Below, piece after piece: positions 31,368 through 41,231 of a DNA stretch of 64,000 bases (the stretch's first letter is position 1; each line of letters opens with the position of its first letter). Both the position numbers and the translations under genes were made by a program. Under the pieces are notes generated by a model. It did no database searches and was not told the origin of the DNA. It saw only the letters and a program-made list of their open reading frames with translations. Source of the DNA: Treponema sp. (GTDB lineage: Bacteria; Spirochaetota; Spirochaetia; Treponematales; Treponemataceae); NCBI GenBank assembly GCA_016282835.1, contig JAEELR010000225.1, positions 62,001-126,000 on the forward strand, read 5' to 3'.

Positions 31368-33215
31368 ATGTGTATGAAGCAAAAACTTTCTATATTATTA
31401 GTGCTGATTATTGTTCAGTTTCAAAGCTGTATATTCTTCCCATTCGATATATTTTATAGCGGAGAATCATCAAGTATTGGTTCGCAGAAAGGCTGTGATG
31501 AGTCAACAAGCGTTAAGTTTTTACGCGAAGGTTCAGCAATTGATTTAGAAGGTGTACGCGGTAAAAAAATTTATTATGCCGTAATTAATTATAAATCAGA
31601 AAAAATAAATCCAAGTGGCTATGTTCTTAATTTTAATGCCAATATAAATGAGCCTAAGGCAGAGGAAGTTTCAAAAGATAGTATTAGATTAGATACTTCT
31701 GCTTCATCTGGTAAGCCGCATGGACCTGTACATTGTATTTCACCTTTATTGTCTTCTGTGCCTGAAATTGAAGTTCATTCCAGAAACGCACGGGCGGTTG
31801 ATTTGTCGCAAAAACAGAAATTTAACAGGACAAAAGAATTTTATACTTCTTATAAAGAAAATCCGGATAGAGCAAATCATGATTATTTTTATGTTGATGT
31901 CGATTCAAGTATAACGGGCAAAAATCCCAGGTTAGAGAAAAAAGAAGCAACACTATATGCAAAGGGAATTGATAAAGACTCAGGTGAATTAGTTTGTCTT
32001 GTCTGGGTTATTAACGAATATGCTAAAGAATTAAGTAATGGAGAAACTTCTGAGACAAAGGTTTCTGTACAGGTTGCACAGGATATTGCAGACAGTTTTG
32101 CAGAAAACTATAAACTTGAAAGGGCTGTGTTGGGCGAGGAATACGAGGGGCTTTTGGGAAATGATGGAAGTATAGATGAAAGCTTTACGCTAAAAGAATA
32201 TGGGCCACACGGAAACTATATCAATTTTATTATTTATGATATTGGAAATGATTTTTCATCTGAAAACAAAACTGGTATTGCAGCGTATTTTTATTCAAAG
32301 GACTATTATGACAGTGATTCAATGCAATCAAACCGGGGAAAGTTTTTGTATTTAGATTCGCATTATTGTAATCATAGTGGAGTTGATGATTCAGGAAATG
32401 ATATTTTTGATGCTGATAATGATGAGTGCAGTAAAATTATGCTGAGCACTATTTTTCACGAGTACCAGCACATGATAAATTTTTCAAATAAAGATATTAG
32501 AAATAAATTAGAAAAAAAAGATACCTGGTACGACGAGATGCTTTCCATGTTAACCGAAGATTTTTTTATGGAACATTTAGGCATTGCAGGAGAAGCGGGA
32601 TCAGTTGTAAATCAAAGGGTTCCGGGATTTAATGATTTCTATTGGGCTTGTGGCGTAGGAGAAAATCTGAGCGGGGACCTTGCAATTCTTTCTTACTTTA
32701 CTTCATATACATTCGGAGCATTTCTTGTAAGAAATTTCGGCGGCATAAAACTGATGAAAGAAATGAGTCAAAATCCTTATGTGAACTGGGATTCAATTAT
32801 TGATGCCATAAAAAAAGTTACCGGAACAACTTACACGCAGAAGCAATTGCTGGAATTATTTGTTCAGTCCTGCATATTTAAATCTGATTATGCACTTAAA
32901 AAGAATTATCCTTCATTTAATAAAACCTGCGATTATATAGAAGAATTCAGCAGCTTAAAGTTTAATCCCTTTGATTTATACAGCCAGGAATTAAATTCAA
33001 CTTATACAAAAGAAGCTGCTGAAGAAGCTCCGTCAGGAATTGCACTTATAGAAAACGGTCCATTATTTTTTGCACGGAATAATTTTTCAGAAACTATTCC
33101 TCCACTGGGCTTTAATTTACATTATGCTGGTGTTTCTAACTCTTCGTCGTTAAGGTTGGAATTTGCTACCAGCTTAGATGAGTCTGTGAATATAATGGTG
33201 ATTGTTCAGGATTAA
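31368..33215 (+). CDS. lipoprotein with M30 (hyicolysin)-like metallopeptidase domain
   Basis: STIFHEYQHMINF (HExxH) with WYDEMLSMLTEDFF downstream; N-terminal signal, FQSC possible lipobox. Confidence 0.7.
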   Translation: MCMKQKLSILLVLIIVQFQSCIFFPFDIFYSGESSSIGSQKGCDESTSVKFLREGSAIDLEGVRGKKIYYAVINYKSEKINPSGYVLNFNANINEPKAEEVSKDSIRLDTSASSGKPHGPVHCISPLLSSVPEIEVHSRNARAVDLSQKQKFNRTKEFYTSYKENPDRANHDYFYVDVDSSITGKNPRLEKKEATLYAKGIDKDSGELVCLVWVINEYAKELSNGETSETKVSVQVAQDIADSFAENYKLERAVLGEEYEGLLGNDGSIDESFTLKEYGPHGNYINFIIYDIGNDFSSENKTGIAAYFYSKDYYDSDSMQSNRGKFLYLDSHYCNHSGVDDSGNDIFDADNDECSKIMLSTIFHEYQHMINFSNKDIRNKLEKKDTWYDEMLSMLTEDFFMEHLGIAGEAGSVVNQRVPGFNDFYWACGVGENLSGDLAILSYFTSYTFGAFLVRNFGGIKLMKEMSQNPYVNWDSIIDAIKKVTGTTYTQKQLLELFVQSCIFKSDYALKKNYPSFNKTCDYIEEFSSLKFNPFDLYSQELNSTYTKEAAEEAPSGIALIENGPLFFARNNFSETIPPLGFNLHYAGVSNSSSLRLEFATSLDESVNIMVIVQD

Positions 33216-33328
33216 TAAGAACGGGAAAGACAGGCGTTAAGCTAAACGACTTTTTGATTGAATAAACAGAAACATTTGCTATAAGATTAAAACGATAAAA
33301 TGTAGGAAATACAGGAGCGCTTTGATTT

Positions 33329-33751
33329 ATGTATATAAAGAGAATAATATTTATTGTGTTAAGTTTAACTGTTCTGTCATCACTTTATGCAAAGACTTCG
33401 GACTCTATTGTTGAAGTTTCAGAAGAAGCATTTGAAAAGCTCGGGAAATTTGTAAATGACGGGGTAGGAAAAATTGGAGCCGGAATTGCAAATACAAAAG
33501 CTGTAATTGTCCGCGGAAAACTTTGTGTAAAGGGAAAAGGCGAAAAGCAGATTATTTTTGTAAAGACAGATGATAACAAAAAAATAACTGTAAAAACTAT
33601 AACCGGAAACGAAGCGTCTATGAATAAGCTGGCTGTCTTTAAGGGAAAAAATGTAAAACTTACCGGCATTTACAATAAAGAAAAAGAGACCCTGACAGTA
33701 ATTGACTATCAGTTGTGGAACAAAAAAGAAGAAAAGGAAATAGAACTCTAG
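33329..33751 (+). CDS. hypothetical exported protein
   Basis: Signal peptide; no family recognised. Confidence 0.6.
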   Translation: MYIKRIIFIVLSLTVLSSLYAKTSDSIVEVSEEAFEKLGKFVNDGVGKIGAGIANTKAVIVRGKLCVKGKGEKQIIFVKTDDNKKITVKTITGNEASMNKLAVFKGKNVKLTGIYNKEKETLTVIDYQLWNKKEEKEIEL

Positions 33752-34098
33752 CTTTTGTTTTGTAATGCAAGGCGCTGATTTAAAAGAGTTTCTAAAGCAT
33801 TAAGGTTTTCACAAAAATCATTTTCGCTTCCTGTAAGTGCCATGTCGCAGGCAAAACTTGTTGAAGTGATTTTTGTAAGAAGCTCTTGTTCCATTTTAGC
33901 AGAAAGGATTTCTTCTATAGGAACTAAGAGTTTTGATTTTTCATTCATTGTCTGAAGTTTATTTTTTTCTTCATTAAAGTTTTCGTTTAAAGTAGTGGAT
34001 TTTTCTAATAGCAGTTCCAGTGACGAACAAATTTTTATAATTAAAGTGTCAGAACTTGTCTGCTTTTTTTTCTTATTAAATAAATTTTTAAAAAACAT
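33748..34098 (-). CDS. hypothetical coiled-coil protein
   Basis: Helical/charged ORF, convergent with the preceding gene. Confidence 0.5.
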   Translation of the reverse strand: MFFKNLFNKKKKQTSSDTLIIKICSSLELLLEKSTTLNENFNEEKNKLQTMNEKSKLLVPIEEILSAKMEQELLTKITSTSFACDMALTGSENDFCENLNALETLLNQRLALQNKS

Positions 34099-34234
34099 AT
34101 AGTGATTATATAACTCTTTCTAAACTCTAACAATAGAAGATTTTTTTGGGGGAACGCAAACCACTACACCACATGTTTTACTATAATCATTTATACTGAT
34201 ACAGGGCGATGTGATGCAGTTATTTGCGGTATAT

Positions 34235-34260
34235 GGTGGTTTCGATTGGACTCAACCACC
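34235..34260 (-). repeat. family A palindromic repeat
   Basis: ggtggtttcgattggactcaaccacc; half copy gattggactcaaccacca at 34321-34338. Confidence 0.88.
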
Positions 34261-34645
34261 ACAGGCTTTGTGAATTATGAATAACACTTTACGCGAGTTC
34301 GTGATGGAGGGCGTTGCCCCGATTGGACTCAACCACCACATTTCTTGCGAGTTCAGCCACAATAATTATGCATTATTAATTATTAATTCTATATTACAAT
34401 GAGCACGCCACGGAGCCCCTTTAGTTCCGGAGCGAAGGCGGAGGAATGAGCGAAATCGCGAAGGGCGGAGCGGCGGATGATGCTCAGAGTGTTTTCTTAG
34501 CAGAAATAACTTTCGTGTAGAAGAAACTTGCGTCCAAAACTCCCCTTGTGAATGTCCTTGTAAAATTCTATGCAGGTTATTAAAATATTTTTCTGTTAGA
34601 TTTTATTTTGTTTTATATAGAAAGCAAAAATGGTAGGATGCAAAA

Positions 34646-36475
34646 ATGGAATCAAGTAAAAGAACTGTAACTTGTGGTGATTTAAGAAAAAGTGATGTAG
34701 GAAAAAAAGTTGTACTTAACGGATGGGTTAGCCGCTCAAGAAATTTAGGCGGATTAATTTTCATCAGCTTAAGAGACCGTTACGGAATTACACAAATAAT
34801 GGTTGGTGAAAAAGCCAATGATGAAGTTAAAAAAATTGCTGCTTCATTAAAGAGCGAATATTGTATTGCTGTAAGCGGTGTAGTTGCTGCCCGAAGTGAA
34901 AAAGACATTAATACCGAAATGCCAACCGGTGAAGTTGAAGTTGAAGCAGACGATATAGAAATTTTTACAACAAGCCAGGAGCTTCCATTCTCTATAGAAG
35001 AAGTTCGCCAGAAGGACGGCACTGTTGTAATTCCAAATGAGGACCTTCGCTTAAAATACCGCTACCTTGATTTGCGCCGTGATCCAATGCAGAAAAACAT
35101 TATTTTGCGTTCACAGGTAACTTTTGCAACCCGTGAATTTTTAACACAAAACGGATTCTTAGAGATTGAAACTCCAACCTTTATAAAAAGCACTCCTGAA
35201 GGCGCCCGTGACTATCTGGTTCCAAGCCGCGTACACCCTGGAAAGTTTTATTCTTTGCCACAGAGCCCTCAGCTTTATAAACAGCTTTTAATGGTTTCTG
35301 GCTTCGACAAATATTTCCAGATTGCAAGATGCTATCGTGATGAAGATGCCCGCGGAGACAGACAGCCTGAGTTTACACAGATTGATATGGAAATGAGTTT
35401 TACAAACCGCGAAGAAGTTTTAACAACAACAGAACAGATGATGCAGTACATTTTCAAAAAGACTTTGGGCTACGAGCTTCCTGCAAAATTTGACCGGTTA
35501 AGCTGGGATGATGCATTTGATTTATACGGAAGTGATAAGCCGGATTTGAGATTCGATTTAAAAATTCAGGATGCATCTTTCATGGCAGGTTTAAGTGATT
35601 TTAATGCATTTAAAGCCGGAGCCGCAAACAGCAGCCGTGAAATTGAGAGACACAAAAGAAGCGGATTAAAAGCTCTGGTTGTAAAAAATGCTGCAGATAA
35701 ATACAGTCGTAAAATGATTGAAGCACTTGAAGAAGTTGCAAAAATAAATCACGCGAAAGGTCTTGCCTGGATGAAGATTGATTCTGAAGGAAAATTTGAA
35801 GGCGGAATCAGTAAGTTCTTTGCAGGAAAAGAAAATGAAATCTGTTCAAAACTGAATGCAGAAAAAAATGACCTTCTGCTTTTTGTAAGTGATGAAAAAT
35901 GGCAGACAGCCTGTGTTGCGCTTGGTGCCGTAAGAAAGCAGCTTGGAAAAGATTTAAATCTATATAATCCGAAAGATGAATTCCATTTCGCATGGATTAT
36001 TGACTTCCCGTATTTTGCATGGAATGAAGATGAGAACAAGTGGGAAACAGAACACCATATGTTTACTTTACCACAGAAAAAATACTGGGACACACTTGAA
36101 TCTGATCCGGGTTCAGTAAAGGGCGACTTATATGATCTTGTCCTGAACGGATATGAACTTGCTTCTGGAAGTATGCGTATTAATGACCCTGCATTGCAGC
36201 AGCGAATATTTAAAATTGTAGGATACAGTCAGGAGCGCGCAGAAAAAGCATTTGGATTCTTAGTTCAGGCATTTAAGTTTGGTGCGCCGCCACATGGAGG
36301 AATTGCTCCGGGACTTGACCGCCTGATTATGTTGATGAGACACGAAGAAAGTATTCACGAAGTAATTGCTTTTCCTAAGAATAATCTTGCTGTGTCTCCA
36401 ATGGATAACTGTCCAAGTGAAGTTGAGCAGAATCAGCTTGATGATTTACATATTCAGTGTACTGAAAAGGAATAA
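34646..36475 (+). CDS. aspS: aspartyl-tRNA synthetase
   Basis: Class II aaRS: GWVSRSRNLGGLIFISLRDRYGITQ, FLEIETPTFIKSTPEGARDYLVPSR, GAPPHGGIAPGLDRLIMLM. Confidence 0.98.
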   Translation: MESSKRTVTCGDLRKSDVGKKVVLNGWVSRSRNLGGLIFISLRDRYGITQIMVGEKANDEVKKIAASLKSEYCIAVSGVVAARSEKDINTEMPTGEVEVEADDIEIFTTSQELPFSIEEVRQKDGTVVIPNEDLRLKYRYLDLRRDPMQKNIILRSQVTFATREFLTQNGFLEIETPTFIKSTPEGARDYLVPSRVHPGKFYSLPQSPQLYKQLLMVSGFDKYFQIARCYRDEDARGDRQPEFTQIDMEMSFTNREEVLTTTEQMMQYIFKKTLGYELPAKFDRLSWDDAFDLYGSDKPDLRFDLKIQDASFMAGLSDFNAFKAGAANSSREIERHKRSGLKALVVKNAADKYSRKMIEALEEVAKINHAKGLAWMKIDSEGKFEGGISKFFAGKENEICSKLNAEKNDLLLFVSDEKWQTACVALGAVRKQLGKDLNLYNPKDEFHFAWIIDFPYFAWNEDENKWETEHHMFTLPQKKYWDTLESDPGSVKGDLYDLVLNGYELASGSMRINDPALQQRIFKIVGYSQERAEKAFGFLVQAFKFGAPPHGGIAPGLDRLIMLMRHEESIHEVIAFPKNNLAVSPMDNCPSEVEQNQLDDLHIQCTEKE

Positions 36476-36486
36476 GTGCATAAAAA

Positions 36487-36521
36487 AGGCAGCCTCATAA
36501 GGGAATCTCATGGGACTGCCT
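36487..36521 (+). terminator. stem-loop downstream of aspS
   Basis: AGGCAGCCTCAT / ATGGGACTGCCT inverted repeat with mismatches, no strong T tract. Confidence 0.45.
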
Positions 36522-36543
36522 GGAGTTTAATTATGTATTGGAA

Positions 36544-36574
36544 GCGGAGAGCACGGGCCCTCTGCTTTTTTTTT
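36544..36574 (+). terminator. rho-independent terminator between convergent genes
   Basis: GCGGAG...CTCTGC stem followed by T9. Confidence 0.7.
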
Positions 36575-37949
36575 AGATTCCGGCTCTGACTCCTACAGAA
36601 GCTTTTAAACCGCCAATCTGCAGGCTGCTCTGGAAATCTGTACCGCTGGAATATATATTTGCATTAACCTGAACGGCTCTTATATTAAGTCCAATACCAA
36701 AGCCTGTTGTGAATACCTTGTTAACATATTCAGTATAAACATTAAGATGAAGAAGATATAAAAGTTCCATATTGCATGAAAAACCGTATTCAGCAAAGAA
36801 ACTTGTTTTAAAGTCAAAGTCTTCGCCGAAAGGATTTCTTGCTGCAATACCAAACATTGGTCTGAGAGTAAACCACTTTCCGAAAGGTCTCCATGCAGCC
36901 TGAACATTTATTCTTAACGGCCTGAACACATTGTATGGCTCAACTTCTGCAGGGGCTCCAAGCTCATAGTAATAGAATTCGCTGTCACCGGAGGTAGAAG
37001 TAGACGCACTTCCTTCTTCAATAGAATTTGTATTTTCTGTTTCATTAGGATTTACTGATTCTGTTCCGCTTCCGTTTCCACTTTCACTAGCGCTGTTCAT
37101 CAAATCACTGAGTGAACCTGATTCAAAATTAACTCCGGCTGTCAAAGAAGCTTTGTATTTTAATTTTGCAGGCATAATAGGAACATCAGCAAAAATACCT
37201 ACATCCAATGTTTTAAATATTGAGTATTCTGCTAAAACTCCTACACTAAAACCGCTGCTCTGCCAGAAGTCATAAAGTGTATTCCAGATATTACTTCCGA
37301 GCGATTCAAGATAATCCTGTCCAATGAAGTTGAACTCCTGGTCAAAAAGCTTTGAAGTAGGGATTGTACTGTAAACAGAAAAATCAGCATCACCTTTTAC
37401 GGCAATTAAATTTTCTTCATCATTAATTACATTTAAGCTTACTGCAGAATATGGCATATAAACTAAAGGCATATAAACGGTAGGAGTAGTTCTAACCCTG
37501 AGTCTTCCAAAGCCTAATTTTATTGTGGCAGAAATTTCAGCAGATAAATCCATTTCCAGAGAAACTTTACTGCTTAAGAGACTTCCGTTATCAGCGTCTG
37601 TTCCATATGCAAGGAAATTGAAGAACTCTTTTCCAATTCCAAAGTTTGTGTAGCCGCTTACACCTGCGCTTATTCCTGTAGAAAATTTGCTTCCAAAGTT
37701 TAAGTTCACGAAGGCATCGGCAGCGAAATTCAGATTTGTAATAAATCCTTCATCGGAAAATGAATCTGCTATTTTACAGAAATCAATTACAAGTTCATCT
37801 ACTAAAAAATCAGTTACTGAAGCAAGGTTTTGACTTAATCCAACTTCTGAATCTACACCAACTTCAACAATTCGCTTTGCAGGATATAATTCAGCAAAAG
37901 AGAAAAATGTGGTAAATGATAAGGCAAGAATTAATATATATTTCTTCAT
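36573..37949 (-). CDS. hypothetical outer-membrane-like protein
   Basis: Signal peptide, Ala/Ser/aromatic-rich beta pattern; start taken at MKKYILI. Confidence 0.65.
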   Translation of the reverse strand: MKKYILILALSFTTFFSFAELYPAKRIVEVGVDSEVGLSQNLASVTDFLVDELVIDFCKIADSFSDEGFITNLNFAADAFVNLNFGSKFSTGISAGVSGYTNFGIGKEFFNFLAYGTDADNGSLLSSKVSLEMDLSAEISATIKLGFGRLRVRTTPTVYMPLVYMPYSAVSLNVINDEENLIAVKGDADFSVYSTIPTSKLFDQEFNFIGQDYLESLGSNIWNTLYDFWQSSGFSVGVLAEYSIFKTLDVGIFADVPIMPAKLKYKASLTAGVNFESGSLSDLMNSASESGNGSGTESVNPNETENTNSIEEGSASTSTSGDSEFYYYELGAPAEVEPYNVFRPLRINVQAAWRPFGKWFTLRPMFGIAARNPFGEDFDFKTSFFAEYGFSCNMELLYLLHLNVYTEYVNKVFTTGFGIGLNIRAVQVNANIYSSGTDFQSSLQIGGLKASVGVRAGI

Positions 37950-37953
37950 AGTC

Positions 37954-40833
37954 TTACTCTCCTGTAATGCCTGCGAATAAAGATTCTTCGAATGGATAAA
38001 CCGTAATCGGCTCATCATTCATCTTTAAGAACACCGAAAGGCCTACTTCTAAAGGAGCACTGTCAGTTTGTTCAGTAATGGAACGCGGAATAAAAAGCTC
38101 TCCCTGTCCAATTTTAAGTGCAACATCAGGATGGAACGGATATTTTGTAAGAATGTTTTTTATTTCATCTCTGGTAAACTGCAAAGTATTGTATTCATTT
38201 GAAATAATAGTAACATCTTTATCGAGATAGGTTCCATTTTTTACATTAAGACCTAAATTTAAGCCTGAAAGAAGTGATGATTTTATTTTGTATTTTACTC
38301 CCATAGAATCAATTGCATTTGCATATTCAGCGTATTGTTCTAACGAAGAAGCATCTTCACGGCCGAAAAGGTCTGAATTAGAAGAACTCCATTCGCTGTC
38401 AACTAAGTCCATTACGCTTAAGGAAATATCTTCTTTAACGGTGAGGTTGAAAATAAGTTTCAGAAGTAAATCGATTGTAATGTTTGCAGAAGTTTCTCCA
38501 CTCGCTTTCATATCTTCTATCATTTGATTGTAAATTCTTGCTCCGTTCAAGCCCACTGAGTAATTAAATGAAATTTTATCCGGTTTAGAATTAAAGATTG
38601 GTGCTAAATCAATAGGGGGGAATGTAGGTGTATTAATTTCTGTATTTAAAAGATCATCTGTGTCTTTAATGAGTATGTCTGAATTTTTTGCAGGCCAGGT
38701 AATTTTGTCTGCATACTGTAAAGTGCCATTAGATGATTCAGTTCCGAGAAGATAATTACTTGTTACTACATCATTTTTAGTTGTATCAATTGAAATCTTT
38801 CCTGAAATATTTAATGAGTTCATAAGGGCAGCTAATTCAGGTGAAGAAGAAGCATCTGGTTTTTGTGCATAGAATGAAGCAGGAAGTGTTGCAATTTCTA
38901 TTTTGTTTATATCTTCTTCAGGAATTGGAAGCGATTTCATAACGGAAGAAATATCCAGCCCCTCTAAGTCCTGATTGCCTGAGAATGCATCTGAAGTTTT
39001 TAGTTTTGCAGAGTCCCAGTCAAATACGAAGTTATCAACATCAACTGCTAAATTGTATGTTTCGCCTAAAACGAAATGGTTGATTGTAATAAGAGTATCT
39101 GTAATTTCAAAAGAAAAATCAACATAACCTGGGGTGTTTTCGTTAAACACAAGAGTATCATAGGTAATCCAGTTGTGTTCAGTTTCGTCCTCGCCTGGTG
39201 TAATTGAATCATCAATATCCAGACCAAAAATATTTGATGAAATATGTAAAGGAATTGTTGTGTTCAAATCATTTGTAATTACACACTTTATTCCAAGTCC
39301 CTTTCCTTCGGTTGAAGAAACATTTCCGGCAGCATCTGATTTGTAATACTTTCCTCCGGCTTCTGTTCCAAAGGTAATTTCTTCAATATAATCTTTTATT
39401 TCTTCAGGAAGCTGTATTGCACTGTCTCCGCTTGAAGGCAAGGAATATGAAGTCTGCATTCCTGAAAAGGCAGGAGAGGCTAAATCAACTTTTACATTCT
39501 TAAGGCTTTCAATATGGGCATCGTAATTTACATCAATTGAAACATCATCATCTGTAAAATCAAGTGTAGAGCCTTCAACTTCTATGTGGATTAAACCGTT
39601 TACAGTAAGATGCGGATTTGCTGGATCTAAAGGCTTGTCGCTTAAATCTAATTCTTTATCAAAAATTGAAGTGGCAGCATCCGGTCCGTCAGTAAATTCA
39701 TCTTTATCTGCAGAAATTAAACCTGTAACCGAAAGGCTTTTTATGTCAACATCTAAATTAGACCAGCCCTGTGGAAGTGGACTTGAAAACCTTAAAGAAC
39801 CTTGTTCAATAGTTGCTTCGGTAAAATAATCTCCAACATCCAAGTCCTGGTTCATATCAGTAATTTCATAATCTTCAATACCAAGCTGCTCGGATGTCTT
39901 TTTTAAATTCACAATTTTTTTAACCTTTGACTGGCTTCCGATTTCAAATTCAATTCTATATGTATGAATTATCAAAGGGTTATTTCCGGATATAGAACCA
40001 TTAAGAGCTAAAGAAAATTTTTCCGGCAGATATTCACCTTCAATTACATCATAACCAAGAGGAATTACAATTGTTCCTCCGTTTTTATATTCAGCAGGCG
40101 GAACTGTGCACAATATATTATCACTTTTATCCTTTAATTGAGTTCCTATAAGAAAAGTATAATCGTCGCTGGTAGATAAAGAATCTGTTTTTGTAATTAT
40201 TATGTTCAAAGAAGAATTTTCTTTATATGACAATTGATCTGCAGGAATTTCGATATCAAAACTATCAGATATATTTAATCCACTATTCGCAATGGTATGT
40301 GTAATTTCTGACATAGAAAAATCAGATTCCGGAACATAAAGGGGAGATATTGTTCTTAAATCAATTGTTTCAAGATATTCTGTAAGTTTTGCTGCGATGT
40401 CATCTATTACAGTTTCTGTTCCTGAATAGTTAATAGCGTCAATTTTTAATTCCTGATTAAAATTCATTCCGCTTGAGTTAGAAGATAAAGCTGCATCCAG
40501 ATCGAGCTGGGACAAATAGCTTCCAACATCAATAGGCAGTTCATAAATAGGGTAATGCATTAAATAAGCGAGAGTGTTAGGGCTGGCAGAATATTCGTAA
40601 TCCCATAAATCAACACCATCACCTAAATTCTCACTGATTGAAGACTTTATGCTGCTTAAATCAAACTGGTCTCCTAAATCTGGTTTTATTTCTCCAAGAT
40701 TAAAACTGAATGCGGCTTCTGTTTTAACCTTTACTTTTTTAGGATATGGAATTGATGAAGGATCTGTAAACCACTCGCACGAAATCAGAGAAATGGAAAT
40801 AAGTGCTAGAATTGATAGCCATATTTTTTTCAT
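37954..40833 (-). CDS. large hypothetical lipoprotein
   Basis: Signal peptide with lipobox LISC; 4 bp before the next co-directional gene. Confidence 0.7.
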   Translation of the reverse strand: MKKIWLSILALISISLISCEWFTDPSSIPYPKKVKVKTEAAFSFNLGEIKPDLGDQFDLSSIKSSISENLGDGVDLWDYEYSASPNTLAYLMHYPIYELPIDVGSYLSQLDLDAALSSNSSGMNFNQELKIDAINYSGTETVIDDIAAKLTEYLETIDLRTISPLYVPESDFSMSEITHTIANSGLNISDSFDIEIPADQLSYKENSSLNIIITKTDSLSTSDDYTFLIGTQLKDKSDNILCTVPPAEYKNGGTIVIPLGYDVIEGEYLPEKFSLALNGSISGNNPLIIHTYRIEFEIGSQSKVKKIVNLKKTSEQLGIEDYEITDMNQDLDVGDYFTEATIEQGSLRFSSPLPQGWSNLDVDIKSLSVTGLISADKDEFTDGPDAATSIFDKELDLSDKPLDPANPHLTVNGLIHIEVEGSTLDFTDDDVSIDVNYDAHIESLKNVKVDLASPAFSGMQTSYSLPSSGDSAIQLPEEIKDYIEEITFGTEAGGKYYKSDAAGNVSSTEGKGLGIKCVITNDLNTTIPLHISSNIFGLDIDDSITPGEDETEHNWITYDTLVFNENTPGYVDFSFEITDTLITINHFVLGETYNLAVDVDNFVFDWDSAKLKTSDAFSGNQDLEGLDISSVMKSLPIPEEDINKIEIATLPASFYAQKPDASSSPELAALMNSLNISGKISIDTTKNDVVTSNYLLGTESSNGTLQYADKITWPAKNSDILIKDTDDLLNTEINTPTFPPIDLAPIFNSKPDKISFNYSVGLNGARIYNQMIEDMKASGETSANITIDLLLKLIFNLTVKEDISLSVMDLVDSEWSSSNSDLFGREDASSLEQYAEYANAIDSMGVKYKIKSSLLSGLNLGLNVKNGTYLDKDVTIISNEYNTLQFTRDEIKNILTKYPFHPDVALKIGQGELFIPRSITEQTDSAPLEVGLSVFLKMNDEPITVYPFEESLFAGITGE

Positions 40834-41231
40834 AAAGACCTCCTGAAAGTAAAAATTGGTCTGATAAGTTTATTTAATAGTCAGAGAAAATAATTAAAAT
40901 ATTTCTCCCTTTAAATTAATCTTTCTCAAATTTAATTATAGTACATCTGGTGTGTAAATTCCAATGTTCTATTAATAATAAAAAAATGATGTGAAGATAA
41001 AGTTACAGGCGGGAATGGCATCTCTATACTAAAAATTTAAATTTTGCACTAATCGTTTTTGTACAATATAATAGATGTATATGCACAAAAATTTCTTGCT
41101 TCTTATAGCGAATCGAAATTTCAGATATTTAGAGATATTGGAGAAATTTAAAGAAATTTAAATATTCGGCCGATAATGAATAGTCAAGTTGTAAAATAAT
41201 TTTAATTCTTTGCAAAATTAATGGGGGCAGT

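Noticed and set aside
34100-34645. Possible riboswitch or T-box upstream of aspS
   Set aside because: No T-box TGG motif or specifier structure recognised; the gap is explained by dispersed repeats.
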